A stretch of 64,000 bases of DNA from Virgibacillus subterraneus (GCF_900110695.1 NZ_FOEH01000001.1:1178001-1242000), one strand, 5' to 3'. Positions 49,215-58,410 are shown, counted from the first letter of the stretch. The notes: generated by a model not told the origin, from the sequence alone. Made by a program: numbers and translations.

Positions 49215-50891
49215 ATGAGTTTGCTTTCAAAGTTGTACGATGAAAAAAGAGTTTTAATAAATCTAGAAAAATACGAGTTATCTGATTTAAGCACTTCTAA
49301 TACAATTAGAGATTTAATTGATAATTTTTTTGTTATAGAACGATATTATAAAACAACTAACTTCGATACTCTCTCAAATTTAACAGATTATATTGACTTT
49401 ATTTTTCTAAAGTATATAACCCGTTACAGTGATGATTCTGATTACTTACACGAACCATATAAGACACAACTAAAAGAGTTGATAGCGTATACAGAAAAGA
49501 AAATAAACAAAGTAGAAAATTCTAGTTTAATACAATTTATCAACGATTACTATATAGATATTTTTGAATATGATCAGAAATACCATAAATATGGCTTGAG
49601 GAAAATGACATTAGATTTAATTATCAAATTCTACAACGGAGTTAAATACTCTGGAGTATTAGAATATTTAATACAGGAACATCCAATTTTTATTTATGAT
49701 AACTTCAATAAATTACTAAAAGTTTTCAAAAAAGAGAATGGCAATCTTCTGAAATTACTATTGCTTGATGAAAAAAACTTTAATAAACTTTGCGAATATA
49801 GATTCGAAAATATTTGTGACACTGCTGAGTGGTTAAATAATGTGAATAAAGAAATTGCTTTAGAACTCGGTAAAAAAATACTAAGTTATATCGATAATCA
49901 GTATTTTAAAAAAGAACAAAGTATTTATTATTTGCAAAAGCTGTTACACAGAGCAATAAAAACACTGTATTTATTAAGAATTGAAGGTGCTAAATCTGTC
50001 GAGAATTATATAAGATTAATAGATAAAGAAGTTGAAGAATACTTAACAGAGCATGGACAACAGTTTCAATATGAGATATCTACTGAAGTATATGATAAGT
50101 TTATGAGTGAGTTAGATAAAAAAGGTGTGGGTGAGTTTTCAAAGTATATGGCAATTACTCATTGGATAGACACAAATAACCTTTGGTATTCCAGGTTGGA
50201 AAAACGAGCAAAAGAATACAAGTCATCACTTATAGATTATGTTGGTAGCTCTTTTGAAACCAATTCTTATTTTACTGTTGGAAAACTAAATACCATAGAC
50301 ATACTTATAAACTCTAATTCTATGGCGCTTTTCTACTGGTTTAGAGATGATAAAAGAATAGAGGAATTTAAAAAATCAGTGAATACGGTATTAGAGTGTA
50401 TTTTTGCGGAGCTTAATTATGATACGAAATATGATAGCCTTGAAGACGATGTTAATGCTTTAATAACTATTCTTTCTGATATAAATAAAAATATTAATGA
50501 GGATGTATTTTATCATATTAAATCAATATTTGTGATCTCATTTTTAGAAAAAATACTTCGAATGATATATTTATGCATAGATGAAGATGCATTCTTTGAT
50601 AAATCCAAAATAACACTTGGAACTACCATAGGTAATTCAAAGAACAGTACTAGTGTTTTATGTGATTTAATTGGGGAGCATCATCATCGGTGGACTAGAT
50701 ATTATTTTCTAACTGAGGACCAGGGGATTGGTTTTGACTTGAGGAATAGATTAGCTCATTTAAGGGATATAAGAATGGGAGAAATCAACTTACCTATTTT
50801 TATAAAGATTGTATGGTTGACTATTTCTACACTTAATTCAATTTTTGTAAATTTAGTTAATAATAAGGACAAATATGAAGGTTTAGGATAA
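49215..50891 (+). CDS. 558-aa accessory protein with C-terminal HEPN-type RNxxxH motif
   Basis: The gene is visibly more AT-rich than its neighbours. The protein is almost entirely helical, lysine- and asparagine-rich, soluble and without a signal or membrane helix. Near the C-terminus DLRNRLAHLRD provides Arg510-Asn511-xxx-His515, the R(N)x3H motif of HEPN-superfamily RNases, as in DUF4209-like and abortive-infection proteins. The usual Gly after His in DUF4209 is Leu here. The RBS is agaagga. It stands alone in the insert behind ssrA, a common island site. A role in phage defence as a toxic RNase is an inference; the N-terminal 450 residues are unrecognised. Confidence 0.7.
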   Translation: MSLLSKLYDEKRVLINLEKYELSDLSTSNTIRDLIDNFFVIERYYKTTNFDTLSNLTDYIDFIFLKYITRYSDDSDYLHEPYKTQLKELIAYTEKKINKVENSSLIQFINDYYIDIFEYDQKYHKYGLRKMTLDLIIKFYNGVKYSGVLEYLIQEHPIFIYDNFNKLLKVFKKENGNLLKLLLLDEKNFNKLCEYRFENICDTAEWLNNVNKEIALELGKKILSYIDNQYFKKEQSIYYLQKLLHRAIKTLYLLRIEGAKSVENYIRLIDKEVEEYLTEHGQQFQYEISTEVYDKFMSELDKKGVGEFSKYMAITHWIDTNNLWYSRLEKRAKEYKSSLIDYVGSSFETNSYFTVGKLNTIDILINSNSMALFYWFRDDKRIEEFKKSVNTVLECIFAELNYDTKYDSLEDDVNALITILSDINKNINEDVFYHIKSIFVISFLEKILRMIYLCIDEDAFFDKSKITLGTTIGNSKNSTSVLCDLIGEHHHRWTRYYFLTEDQGIGFDLRNRLAHLRDIRMGEINLPIFIKIVWLTISTLNSIFVNLVNNKDKYEGLG

Positions 50892-51163
50892 AAAAGATTT
50901 ATCAGTTCAGATAATACCCATTATGTCATCTTCCTAATCCTAGGTAAACATTAAATAAAATAATTTATTAAATTTTAGGGAGTAAAATTTTTTGATTTAG
51001 TTTTCTTTAAAAATGAGTCGTTTATTAAATATTATATAATCATGCTTAGTAGCCAACCTATACATGATTAGAGTGTGAGTTTTTAGAAGGCTTGTTGTTA
51101 GCTTCCATAATTAACGATACAATGTAAGAAATATATTTATAGTTTAAGGAAGGAGCAATTATT
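50892..51163. other. AT-rich right flank of the ssrA-adjacent insert
   Basis: No gene, no terminator hairpin and no visible copy of the ssrA 3' end. It contains the promoter of the next gene at its right end. Confidence 0.6.
51095..51123 (+). promoter_or_regulatory. SigA promoter of the M42 peptidase gene
   Basis: TTGTTA (51095-51100), a 17-bp spacer and TACAAT (51118-51123), 40 bases before the start codon. Confidence 0.7.
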
Positions 51164-52219
51164 TTGGCTACATATCCAAACATAAACGAAACGAAAGAAC
51201 TTATTAAACAACTGGTTTTAATACCGAGCCCATCAGGTAACACTGAGAAAGTGATTCAATATGTGGAGGATTTTTTACATAATCTGCAGGTGGAAACAAA
51301 GCGCAACCGTAAAGGTGGTTTAATTGCGACATTACCTGGAGCAAATGACAAGGAACACAGAATATTAACCGCACATGTTGATACACTAGGTGCTATGGTT
51401 AAAGAAGTGAAAAGTAACGGCCGCTTGCGTCTCGACCTTATCGGCGGTTTCAAATATAACGCTATTGAGGGTGAGTACTGTGAAATCCAAACCACCAGTG
51501 GCAAAGTTTACACAGGAACAATCCTAATGCATCAAACTTCCGTCCATGTCTATAAGGATGCAGGAAAAGCTGAGCGTAATCAGGAGAATATGGAAGTCCG
51601 TATTGATGCAAAGGTTGAAAATGCTGATGATATTCGTGCACTTGGTATTGAGGTAGGGGATTTTGTTTCCTTTGATCCGCGTGTTCAGATAACAGATAAT
51701 GGCTTTATTAAATCACGCCATTTAGATGATAAAGCAAGTGTTGCCGGCCTTATGCAACTTATAAAAAGGGTTAAAGAAGAAAATGTCACATTACCTCATA
51801 CGACACATTTTCTAATTTCAAACAATGAAGAAATTGGCTATGGTGGCAACTCCAATATAAATCCTGAAACGGTCGAATACCTGGCTGTCGATATGGGTGC
51901 AATGGGTGATGGCCAAACTACTGACGAATATACCGTTTCGATCTGTGTGAAGGATGCCAGCGGACCATATCATTATGGATTGCGTAAGCATCTTGTAGAG
52001 CTTGCTGAATCAAACAATATCGGGCATAAATTGGATATTTATCCGTACTATGGTTCCGATGCATCAGCTGCTATCAGAGCTGGGCATGATATTATCCATG
52101 GACTTATCGGACCGGGAATTGATTCATCTCACGCATATGAGCGAACACACGAGACGTCATTAGATTATACAGAGCAACTTCTTTATCAATATATACTTTC
52201 TGAAATTGTATCCTATTAA
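51164..52219 (+). CDS. M42-family metallopeptidase (glutamyl aminopeptidase-like)
   Basis: 351 aa. Di-metal ligands are visible: TAHVDTLG (His/Asp), SRHLDDKASVAG (bridging Asp), NNEEIGYGG (catalytic Glu pair), VDMGAMGDG (Asp) and a late SHAYERTHE (His). It trims N-terminal residues from peptides in the cytosol, forming dodecameric shells in known members. Starts at TTG with aggag 7 bases upstream. Could use peptides imported by the App system, though the genes are far apart. Confidence 0.9.
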   Translation: MATYPNINETKELIKQLVLIPSPSGNTEKVIQYVEDFLHNLQVETKRNRKGGLIATLPGANDKEHRILTAHVDTLGAMVKEVKSNGRLRLDLIGGFKYNAIEGEYCEIQTTSGKVYTGTILMHQTSVHVYKDAGKAERNQENMEVRIDAKVENADDIRALGIEVGDFVSFDPRVQITDNGFIKSRHLDDKASVAGLMQLIKRVKEENVTLPHTTHFLISNNEEIGYGGNSNINPETVEYLAVDMGAMGDGQTTDEYTVSICVKDASGPYHYGLRKHLVELAESNNIGHKLDIYPYYGSDASAAIRAGHDIIHGLIGPGIDSSHAYERTHETSLDYTEQLLYQYILSEIVSY

Positions 52220-52226
52220 AGAAGCA

Positions 52227-52257
52227 ATGGCCCGGCACAAGCTGGGTCATCTTTTTA
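52227..52257 (+). terminator. Terminator of the M42 peptidase gene
   Basis: A 10-bp stem, atggcccggc / gctgggtcat, loop acaa, then cttttta. Confidence 0.85.
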
Positions 52258-52346
52258 GGTTAAAAAAACTTCGTATACAAAATATATTTACACAAACATT
52301 ATTTTCGTATATACTAGTAAAAGTATGTTTGAAAGGGGTTTTCCTT

Positions 52347-52796
52347 GTGACTATGTCAATGGATAAAGCGATTGGCTCTGCATCGGTTCGGCTAAGCAAA
52401 AAAATTACACGCATTATAAACTACTATTTAAAATCGTTTAATATTACGACAGAGCAATGGAGTGTTCTCCGTACATTAAACGAATCTGGTCAAGTTACAC
52501 AAAAAGTATTATCTGAACGAGCGGATAAAGATCAAGCAACATTAACCAAAATCCTCGATCTGTTGGAAAAGCATGAGTATGTGTATCGAGTACGAAATCC
52601 GGAAGACCGGCGTTCTTTTTTTATCAACATTACAGAGAGGGGCTCACAATTGGTTGAAGAAGTTGGACCCTATCTCGAGGAAATTTATATTAAAATAATC
52701 AATGATATTGGTAAAGATCAACTAGCAATTTTTCAAGAAGTTTTGCATTCACTGGAGAGCAACATTGATTCACAACTAGACGAAGCAAACAATTAG
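52347..52796 (+). CDS. MarR-family transcriptional regulator
   Basis: 149 aa from GTG 52347, which has aaagggg 8 bases upstream (the frame is open much further but without an RBS). The winged helix is complete: LRTLNESGQVTQKVLSERADKDQATLTKILDLLEKHEYVYRVRNPEDRRSFF split as recognition helix and wing (residues ~45-100), with the typical DxRS wing motif. It is followed after 19 bases by an MFS transporter, the standard arrangement in which the regulator represses an efflux gene. The ligand is unknown. Confidence 0.9.
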   Translation: MTMSMDKAIGSASVRLSKKITRIINYYLKSFNITTEQWSVLRTLNESGQVTQKVLSERADKDQATLTKILDLLEKHEYVYRVRNPEDRRSFFINITERGSQLVEEVGPYLEEIYIKIINDIGKDQLAIFQEVLHSLESNIDSQLDEANN

Positions 52797-52815
52797 AAAG
52801 AAGGAATTCATTTTT

Positions 52816-54009
52816 ATGGGTAGAAAAACATCAAGATTATGGACGTCCCAATTTATAGTCATTGTCGTGATGGCTTTTTTATTTTTTCTATGTTTACAAT
52901 TACTGACTGCAGGTTTTCCTGCATATATTATGGAGATTAAAAAGAACCCGACACAGGCTGGACTGATGACAACGGTCTTTATGGGGGCAGCCATCTTAAC
53001 GCGTCCTCTGATCGGCTACTTGATTCATAAGATCGACGTTAAATTAATGAGCATTATCACGCTAGTACTATTGGTGCTAACGGTCGGGGTGAGTTTTGGT
53101 CAGACTTCCGTAGGTCTCCTGCTTTGTCTGCGGGCATTACATGGGGTTGCGTTTGGTATTATTACTACCATACTCTCCACTTTGGCGACAAACATTATTC
53201 CGGTTAAACGGCTTGGGGAAGGCATCGGCTACTACGGATTAGCTACAAGTGTTGGTACAAGTGTGGCCCCGATGTTTGCCATTTCAATGCTTCAGCTATA
53301 CTCGTACAATCTCTTAATTATATTGTCCATTGTAATGACAATAGCTGCATTGGTGCTTGGATTTTTTGTGAAAACTCCTAAGATTAATGCCTCTGCCGAC
53401 ACAGACAAGCAAATTTCATTTAAGGAATATGCATTTGATAAGAAGGCATTACTTCCGTGTATTTTAGCGATGTTTTTTACAACGACTTTAGGGGGAGTAA
53501 TCAGTTTTTTGAGTGGTCTTGGTGAGGAAGCAAATATTGGAGCATCTGTTTCATTATTTTTCCTGATGATGACAGTTATGATGGTTGTTGTTCGTCCATT
53601 CTCCGGGCGATTGTATGATAACCTGGGACATAAAATCATTATTTATCCTGCTGCAATCGCTGGCATTATCGGGTTATTTCTATTATCGATTACCGAGAAT
53701 ACGGTAACATTGCTTATAGCTGGGGTATTGTACGGATTTTCTTATGGCATTATGACACCAACTTTACAGGCAATAGCTGTTGGTTTCGTGGAAAAAGAAA
53801 AGCAGGGAACTGCCAACGCCATGTTCTTTTCATCGATGGATCTGGGGATTGCAGTTGGATCAACAGGGCTTGGTGTGCTTGCATCCCTTACAAGCTATCA
53901 TTTCATTTATGGTTTTTCCATTATTAGTTTGCTAGTATTGTTGCTGCTATATACGTTTGTGTTTGTCAGGGGTGAAAATGCGAAGAAAGTTGTGGAAACG
54001 GCATTATAA
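52816..54009 (+). CDS. MFS transporter
   Basis: 397 aa, twelve membrane helices, with the loop 2-3 motif GYLIHKIDVKLM and loop 8-9 GRLYDNLGHKIIIYPA of the major facilitator superfamily. Proton-driven efflux of a small molecule is likely, with expression controlled by the adjacent MarR regulator. Substrate cannot be inferred. An intrinsic terminator follows. Confidence 0.88.
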   Translation: MGRKTSRLWTSQFIVIVVMAFLFFLCLQLLTAGFPAYIMEIKKNPTQAGLMTTVFMGAAILTRPLIGYLIHKIDVKLMSIITLVLLVLTVGVSFGQTSVGLLLCLRALHGVAFGIITTILSTLATNIIPVKRLGEGIGYYGLATSVGTSVAPMFAISMLQLYSYNLLIILSIVMTIAALVLGFFVKTPKINASADTDKQISFKEYAFDKKALLPCILAMFFTTTLGGVISFLSGLGEEANIGASVSLFFLMMTVMMVVVRPFSGRLYDNLGHKIIIYPAAIAGIIGLFLLSITENTVTLLIAGVLYGFSYGIMTPTLQAIAVGFVEKEKQGTANAMFFSSMDLGIAVGSTGLGVLASLTSYHFIYGFSIISLLVLLLLYTFVFVRGENAKKVVETAL

Positions 54010-54017
54010 GAAAAAGG

Positions 54018-54048
54018 AAGCCACCAACGCTGATTGGTGGCTTTTTCT
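54018..54048 (+). terminator. Terminator of the MarR-MFS operon
   Basis: aagccaccaa / ttggtggctt with a T-rich tail. Confidence 0.92.
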
Positions 54049-54050
54049 TT

Positions 54051-54318
54051 TTAGCAGGGAAAGAAAGTATAAAATTTAAGCCTTATTTCGTTCTCAGGTG
54101 GAACAAGCTATGTCCAGCTCCAGCGTCCAGCAACTAGCAAACTTCACAATCCTCACTACGATAAGTCAACATCGGTTCGCTTACAGCTCACCGTGTTTCC
54201 TTTATCTCATTTAAGGAAGATCGCCTAACTTCGCCGCTATGCGCGCGGCAACGCCGACCCACCCTGCATGGCAGGGCGCAGTTTGTACGTTGCTAAACGG
54301 GCGCTTGCGCTTTTCTTA
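54051..54318. repeat. Composite intergenic repeat: left end of dispersed repeat plus a GC-richer element
   Basis: ttagcagggaaagaaagtat (54051) matches the left end of the ~90-bp family. From about 54108 follows a GC-richer element beginning ctatgtccagctccagcgtc and ending cgggcgcttgcgcttttc, with internal GC palindromes (cgctatgcgcgcgg, cctgcatggcaggg). Similar elements with these ends occur between genes in many Bacillaceae (from memory). A relative is at 58443-58585. No gene is present. Confidence 0.7.
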
Positions 54319-54319
54319 T

Positions 54320-54967
54320 TTACAGTACATATCGATATATACAGAAAAAGTGAAATAGACTTCCAAACAGAATAAATATATGAAAAATCTCGTGAAACCC
54401 CATATGTTTAAATGATAGAAACTTAGGCTTTAGCCAGTAGATAAATGCCTCCACCGTGTAAAAAAGACCTCCAAGGATTAGCAGAGTCATTCCGTTCATA
54501 CCTATGATTGGTGCAAGTGCAGGGCTATAAAATACAACAATCCACCCCATCACAATATATAATGCTGTCGACAGCCATCTGGGTGAGTGAAACCAAACTA
54601 ATTTAAATGTTACTCCGGCTATTGCGATACTGCTGATTACTGCAAATAAAACCCAGCCGGTGACACCCTGTAAACTTATTAAGCATAGTGGCGTATAGGT
54701 ACCAGCGATCAGTACAAATATCATGGAATGGTCAATTCGCCTTAAAAAGGCAATCACGTGATCTTTTGCAACAACCATGTGATATGTTGCTGACGCTGCA
54801 TATAATAAAATCATGCTAACTCCAAAAATTATTACCGCCATGATTGCTAGCATAGAATCTGTCGTTGCTGCTGCTTTAATGACCAAGGCAAGCAATCCCA
54901 CAAACGATAAAATAGCGCCAAACAAATGTGTCAGACCATTAATTGGCTCACGTATATAAATCCCCAT
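54320..54967 (-). CDS. Hemolysin III / PAQR-family membrane protein
   Basis: 215 aa, seven membrane helices. PAQR motifs: REPINGLTHLFGAIL (helix 1), SATYHMV (Ser and His), DHSMIFVLIAGTYTP (Asp and His), and HEIFHIFILFGSLFHFF (two His). These residues form a metal site in the superfamily. Bacterial members are linked to membrane energetics or lipid homeostasis (TrhA/YqfA); the old name hemolysin III does not imply toxicity. Single gene. Confidence 0.9.
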   Translation of the reverse strand: MGIYIREPINGLTHLFGAILSFVGLLALVIKAAATTDSMLAIMAVIIFGVSMILLYAASATYHMVVAKDHVIAFLRRIDHSMIFVLIAGTYTPLCLISLQGVTGWVLFAVISSIAIAGVTFKLVWFHSPRWLSTALYIVMGWIVVFYSPALAPIIGMNGMTLLILGGLFYTVEAFIYWLKPKFLSFKHMGFHEIFHIFILFGSLFHFFCIYRYVL

Positions 54968-55109
54968 ATTATGAACACCTTCTTAACTAGTATGTAGTTT
55001 TAGAAACTATATGACGATGATATATGTATGTTAATATGTAGTCAATGATTATTGGTAGAGGCTCTCTTAAGAAGCTAGTATATTTTGAACTGAAAGAAGG
55101 TACTGCAAA

Positions 55110-56090
55110 ATGAGGTTAAGTATTCTAGACCAGGCTCCGATATCAAATGGTAAAACAGCAAATGAAGCATTAGCAGCATCGATAAAACTGGCCCAAACTG
55201 GTGATGATTTGGGTTATACGCGTTATTGGATTGCAGAACATCATGATTTGCCAGGATTAGCTTGTCCTGCACCAGACCTTATCCTTGGAATGATTGGAGC
55301 GCAAACCAGTCGTATCAGAATCGGTGCTGGTGCTGTACTGTTACCTCACTATAAGCCTTTTAATGTTGCAGAAAGATATAATATGCTTGCAACTCTATTT
55401 TCGGATCGTATCGACCTTGGGATTGGACGCGCTCCCGGCGGATCGGCTGAGGCGAGCATTGCGTTATCAGGTGACTTTTTAAAACAGGTAAACCAGTTTT
55501 CTGATTCAATTGATGAAGTCCTGGGATTTTTACATAATAGTTTTCCAAAGGATCACATGTATTCGAAAATAAAGCCGTCTCCTGTCCCAACGTATTCACC
55601 AGAGCCGTGGTTACTTGGCACAAGTGAAAAAAGTGCTATATTGGCTGCTGAAAAAGGTCTTCCATATGTGTACGGACATTTTATGAGTGATGCAGATGGC
55701 CCTTCAATCGTTAAGCACTATACAAAAAAACATTCAGAAACGATTGTAACAGTGTCAGTCATTTGTGCAGAAACAACAGATAAAGCTAATGAATTGGCAT
55801 TAAGCAGTCAGCTTTGGAGTTTGCAGCGTGCAAAAGGTGAGGGCAGCGGACGTATACCATCTGTTGAAGAGGCTAAGGCGTACTCTTTTTCGGATGAAGA
55901 AAAAGAAACAATTAGGAAAATGGAACGCAAAATGATTATAGGTGATCCAAAAGAAGTTAAAAAGCAGCTTGAACAACAGCAGCTGCTTTATCAGGTAGAT
56001 GAATTTATGCTTGTTACTATTACACACAGTTATGAGGCAAGACAGAAATCGTACGAGTTAATTGCAAAAGAAATTCTAGCTGATAAATAA
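55110..56090 (+). CDS. LLM-class flavin-dependent oxidoreductase (luciferase-like)
   Basis: 326 aa, TIM-barrel of the bacterial luciferase family, MsnO8 type: SILDQAPISNGKT at the N-terminus, YWIAEHHDLPGLACPAPD, RIGAGAVLLPHYKPFNVAERYNM split over beta strands, and RIDLGIGRAPGGSAEAS. It uses reduced flavin or F420-like cofactor; FMNH2 is expected in Bacillaceae. Substrate unknown. Lies 15 bases ahead of the threonine aldolase gene and is probably cotranscribed. Confidence 0.88.
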   Translation: MRLSILDQAPISNGKTANEALAASIKLAQTGDDLGYTRYWIAEHHDLPGLACPAPDLILGMIGAQTSRIRIGAGAVLLPHYKPFNVAERYNMLATLFSDRIDLGIGRAPGGSAEASIALSGDFLKQVNQFSDSIDEVLGFLHNSFPKDHMYSKIKPSPVPTYSPEPWLLGTSEKSAILAAEKGLPYVYGHFMSDADGPSIVKHYTKKHSETIVTVSVICAETTDKANELALSSQLWSLQRAKGEGSGRIPSVEEAKAYSFSDEEKETIRKMERKMIIGDPKEVKKQLEQQQLLYQVDEFMLVTITHSYEARQKSYELIAKEILADK

Positions 56091-56105
56091 TATGGAGGGG
56101 AAACG

Positions 56106-57137
56106 ATGATTGACTTACGAAGTGATACAGTGACTAAACCTACACCTGAAATGCGACAAGCGGCCTTCGATGCAGTAGTTGGAGACGATGTATACCAGGA
56201 GGATCCGACGATAATAGAATTGGAGGAATTATCTGCTCAAATGCTTGGCAAAGAGGCTGCAATGTTTGTCCCAAGTGGAACACAGGGAAATCAGATTGCT
56301 GTATTGACACACTGTCAGCCAGGGGAGGAAATTATTTTAGAAGCAGATTCCCATATTTTTATATATGAGGGTGCATCCATTTCAGCACTTGCAGGTGTCC
56401 AGCCAAGAACTATATATGGAAAGAACGGTGCCATGAGTCCTGGTGAAGTTCAAGAAGCGGTTCGCGGAGACGATATACATTTACCGGAGACAGGGCTGAT
56501 TTGCCTTGAAAACACACATAATCGTGCGGGTGGAGCAGTTGTTTCACTTGATAATATGCGAGCAATCTTTGAGATGGCCCAAGAAAAAAGCATTCCTGTT
56601 CATCTGGACGGGGCACGATTGTTTAACGCGGCAGTTGCTACAGGAATTGATGTAAAGGAATTTGCGGCATATACAGATACGGTACAGTTTTGCCTGTCTA
56701 AAGGGTTAGGTGCACCTGTTGGCTCCATAATTGCAGGATCTTCCTCATTTATCAAAAAAGCAAGGAAGTGGCGTAAACGCTTGGGAGGCGGATTAAGACA
56801 AGCTGGCATAATTGCTGCACCAGGTTTAGTCGCATTACGCACAATGGTTGATCGACTAACAGAAGATCATGAAAATGCGCAACTATTAGCAGACGGATTG
56901 AAAGAAGTAAGCGGCTTAATAATCGAAAATAACGTCGATACAAATATAGTGCTTGTAAATACTGAAGATGCCGAATTACGTGCAGAACAGTTTTTAGATA
57001 TGCTCAAGGAATCTGGTATTCTAGCAGTACCATTTGGTCCATATACAGTCCGCTTTGTCACGCATTTTGACGTTTCCAAAGAGGAAATCCGGAGTGTGAT
57101 TGACCGAGTTGGTGCTTTGGCAGGTGCGAATCGATAA
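56106..57137 (+). CDS. ltaE: Low-specificity L-threonine aldolase
   Basis: 343 aa, PLP enzyme of fold type I. IDLRSDTVTKPTPEMRQA at the N-terminus, LDGARLFNAAVA, and the PLP Lys199 in CLSKGLGAPVGS. It cleaves L-threonine and allo-threonine to glycine and acetaldehyde. RBS ggagggg. Its last codons and stop lie inside the first unit of a 21-bp tandem array. Confidence 0.93.
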   Translation: MIDLRSDTVTKPTPEMRQAAFDAVVGDDVYQEDPTIIELEELSAQMLGKEAAMFVPSGTQGNQIAVLTHCQPGEEIILEADSHIFIYEGASISALAGVQPRTIYGKNGAMSPGEVQEAVRGDDIHLPETGLICLENTHNRAGGAVVSLDNMRAIFEMAQEKSIPVHLDGARLFNAAVATGIDVKEFAAYTDTVQFCLSKGLGAPVGSIIAGSSSFIKKARKWRKRLGGGLRQAGIIAAPGLVALRTMVDRLTEDHENAQLLADGLKEVSGLIIENNVDTNIVLVNTEDAELRAEQFLDMLKESGILAVPFGPYTVRFVTHFDVSKEEIRSVIDRVGALAGANR

Positions 57138-57223
57138 AGTTCGACACGGAAGCGATAAACATCGACATAGAATCGATAAAGGTAGAAGCGAAAACGATAA
57201 AGTTCGACAACAAAACGATAAAG
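57129..57223. repeat. Tandem array, about 4.5 units of 21 bp
   Basis: Units start aatcgataaag, aagcgataaac, aatcgataaag, aaacgataaag, aaacgataaag at 57129, 57150, 57171, 57192 and 57213. The first unit includes the ltaE stop codon. Confidence 0.9.
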
Positions 57224-57229
57224 AATCAG

Positions 57230-57268
57230 GGTGTGCTGTTCCTTTTTAGGGATAGCACACCTTGTTTT
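57230..57268 (+). terminator. Terminator of the LLM-ltaE operon
   Basis: ggtgtgct / agcacacc with ttgttttta following. Confidence 0.85.
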
Positions 57269-57284
57269 TATAGCAGTATACGCC

Positions 57285-57346
57285 TTGAGACCTAGTTCAA
57301 AATATGGCTGTGGATCATTACAAGGACGCTGTTTAATCGGTATGAT
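57285..57346 (+). promoter_or_regulatory. liaI promoter with possible LiaR box
   Basis: -35 TTACAA (57318-57323), 17 bp, -10 TATGAT (57341-57346). The imperfect palindrome ttgagacctagttcaa (57285-57300) is centred about 60 bases before the expected transcription start, where LiaR activates in B. subtilis. The LiaR assignment is inferred from position. Confidence 0.6.
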
Positions 57347-57371
57347 TGATTTATGAAAGGAGGCGGGATAC

Positions 57372-57722
57372 ATGAAAAAATTTATGTTGTTCGTCGGAGG
57401 ATTGCTTGCATTTTTTATTTTGCTGGCTAATCTTGGTCCGATGATTTTATTAGGAGTCAGTGTGTGGCTGCTGTATATCATCTTTAAAAAGTTCATTAAA
57501 AGTGATTCTGCAGCGGGAAAAATTGGCTGGGTAATCGCTGGTTTATTTGTACTAGGTATTGGCCTATCAAACATCTATGCAGTAATAGGCATTGCAGCAG
57601 CATATGTTTTGTACCTAATTTACACAAGCTGGAAAGATGATGATCAATCTGTTGGACAAGTTGTGGAAGAAAATGATCCATTCACAAACTTTGAACGCCA
57701 ATGGGCAGAAATAAATCGATAA
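57372..57722 (+). CDS. liaI: LiaI-like membrane protein
   Basis: 116 aa with about four hydrophobic segments (FMLFVGGLLAFFILLANL, MILLGVSVWLLYIIF, WVIAGLFVLGIGL, AVIGIAAAYVLYLIY) and a charged C-terminal tail. In B. subtilis LiaI is a small membrane protein that anchors LiaH under envelope stress. RBS aaggagg. First gene of the lia operon, 18 bases before liaH. Confidence 0.82.
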   Translation: MKKFMLFVGGLLAFFILLANLGPMILLGVSVWLLYIIFKKFIKSDSAAGKIGWVIAGLFVLGIGLSNIYAVIGIAAAYVLYLIYTSWKDDDQSVGQVVEENDPFTNFERQWAEINR

Positions 57723-57740
57723 ATTGAAAAGGAGCGAATT

Positions 57741-58373
57741 ATGATGACAAATATATTTACACGGATAAAAGATTCAGTTTCGTCTGATCTTCACAATATG
57801 ATGGATCAAAAGGAGCAGAAAAATCCAATTGCAGCTTTAAATCAATATTTACGCCAAAGCGAGCAGGAAAAGGAAAAAGTACGCAAGCTTGTTGAGCGTC
57901 AATATAAACTGAAAGATGAATTTACCAGAGAATATCATAAGGCACAGGATCTTGCCGATAAACGCCTGAAACAAGCAGGTATCGCAGAAAAAGCAGGAGA
58001 AGAGCAAATGCATGAATTTGCAGTAAGAGAGCATGAAGAGTATCAAGTACGTGCAGATCGTATGAAAGCATCACGTGAAGAAGTAGTGGAGCAGTTGGAA
58101 ACATTAGAGCAGAAATATGAAGAGATGAAGCACAAACTGAAAGATATGCATTTGCGCAGAATGGAATTAATGGGTCGTGAAAATGTCGCACATGCGAATC
58201 ATCAAATAAATAAAGTAGTGGAAGAATCATCAGAAAAACCTTTTTCACGCTTTGCTGAAATGGAGCAGTACATTGAAGGTCTTGAAAACAAAGTAAACAC
58301 TTCCTATTACAGAAGCACATTTGACAGTAAAATTGACAAACTGGAAAAAGAAATGCAAGAAAAGGCAAATTAA
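57741..58373 (+). CDS. liaH: PspA/IM30-family phage-shock protein LiaH
   Basis: 210 aa, almost entirely coiled-coil with the PspA beginning (IFTRIKDSVSSDLHNMMD) and heptad-rich charged body. PspA-family proteins polymerise and support damaged membranes; LiaH is the main effector of the lia response to lipid II-targeting antibiotics. RBS aaggagc. A hairpin and a repeat element separate it from liaF. Confidence 0.92.
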   Translation: MMTNIFTRIKDSVSSDLHNMMDQKEQKNPIAALNQYLRQSEQEKEKVRKLVERQYKLKDEFTREYHKAQDLADKRLKQAGIAEKAGEEQMHEFAVREHEEYQVRADRMKASREEVVEQLETLEQKYEEMKHKLKDMHLRRMELMGRENVAHANHQINKVVEESSEKPFSRFAEMEQYIEGLENKVNTSYYRSTFDSKIDKLEKEMQEKAN

Positions 58374-58410
58374 AAGCATTATGTATCAACATGAGAAAAA
58401 ATGATATACT

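Noticed and set aside
50892-51163. Duplicated ssrA 3' end as an attR site
   Set aside because: I looked for the gattcccaccgtctccacc block on the right flank and found none, and there is no integrase gene; integrative origin therefore stays unproven.
56867-57574. 235-aa minus-strand frame across the ltaE end and liaI
   Set aside because: Crosses two real genes and the 21-bp array, which creates the Tyr/Arg/Phe-rich repeats in its middle.
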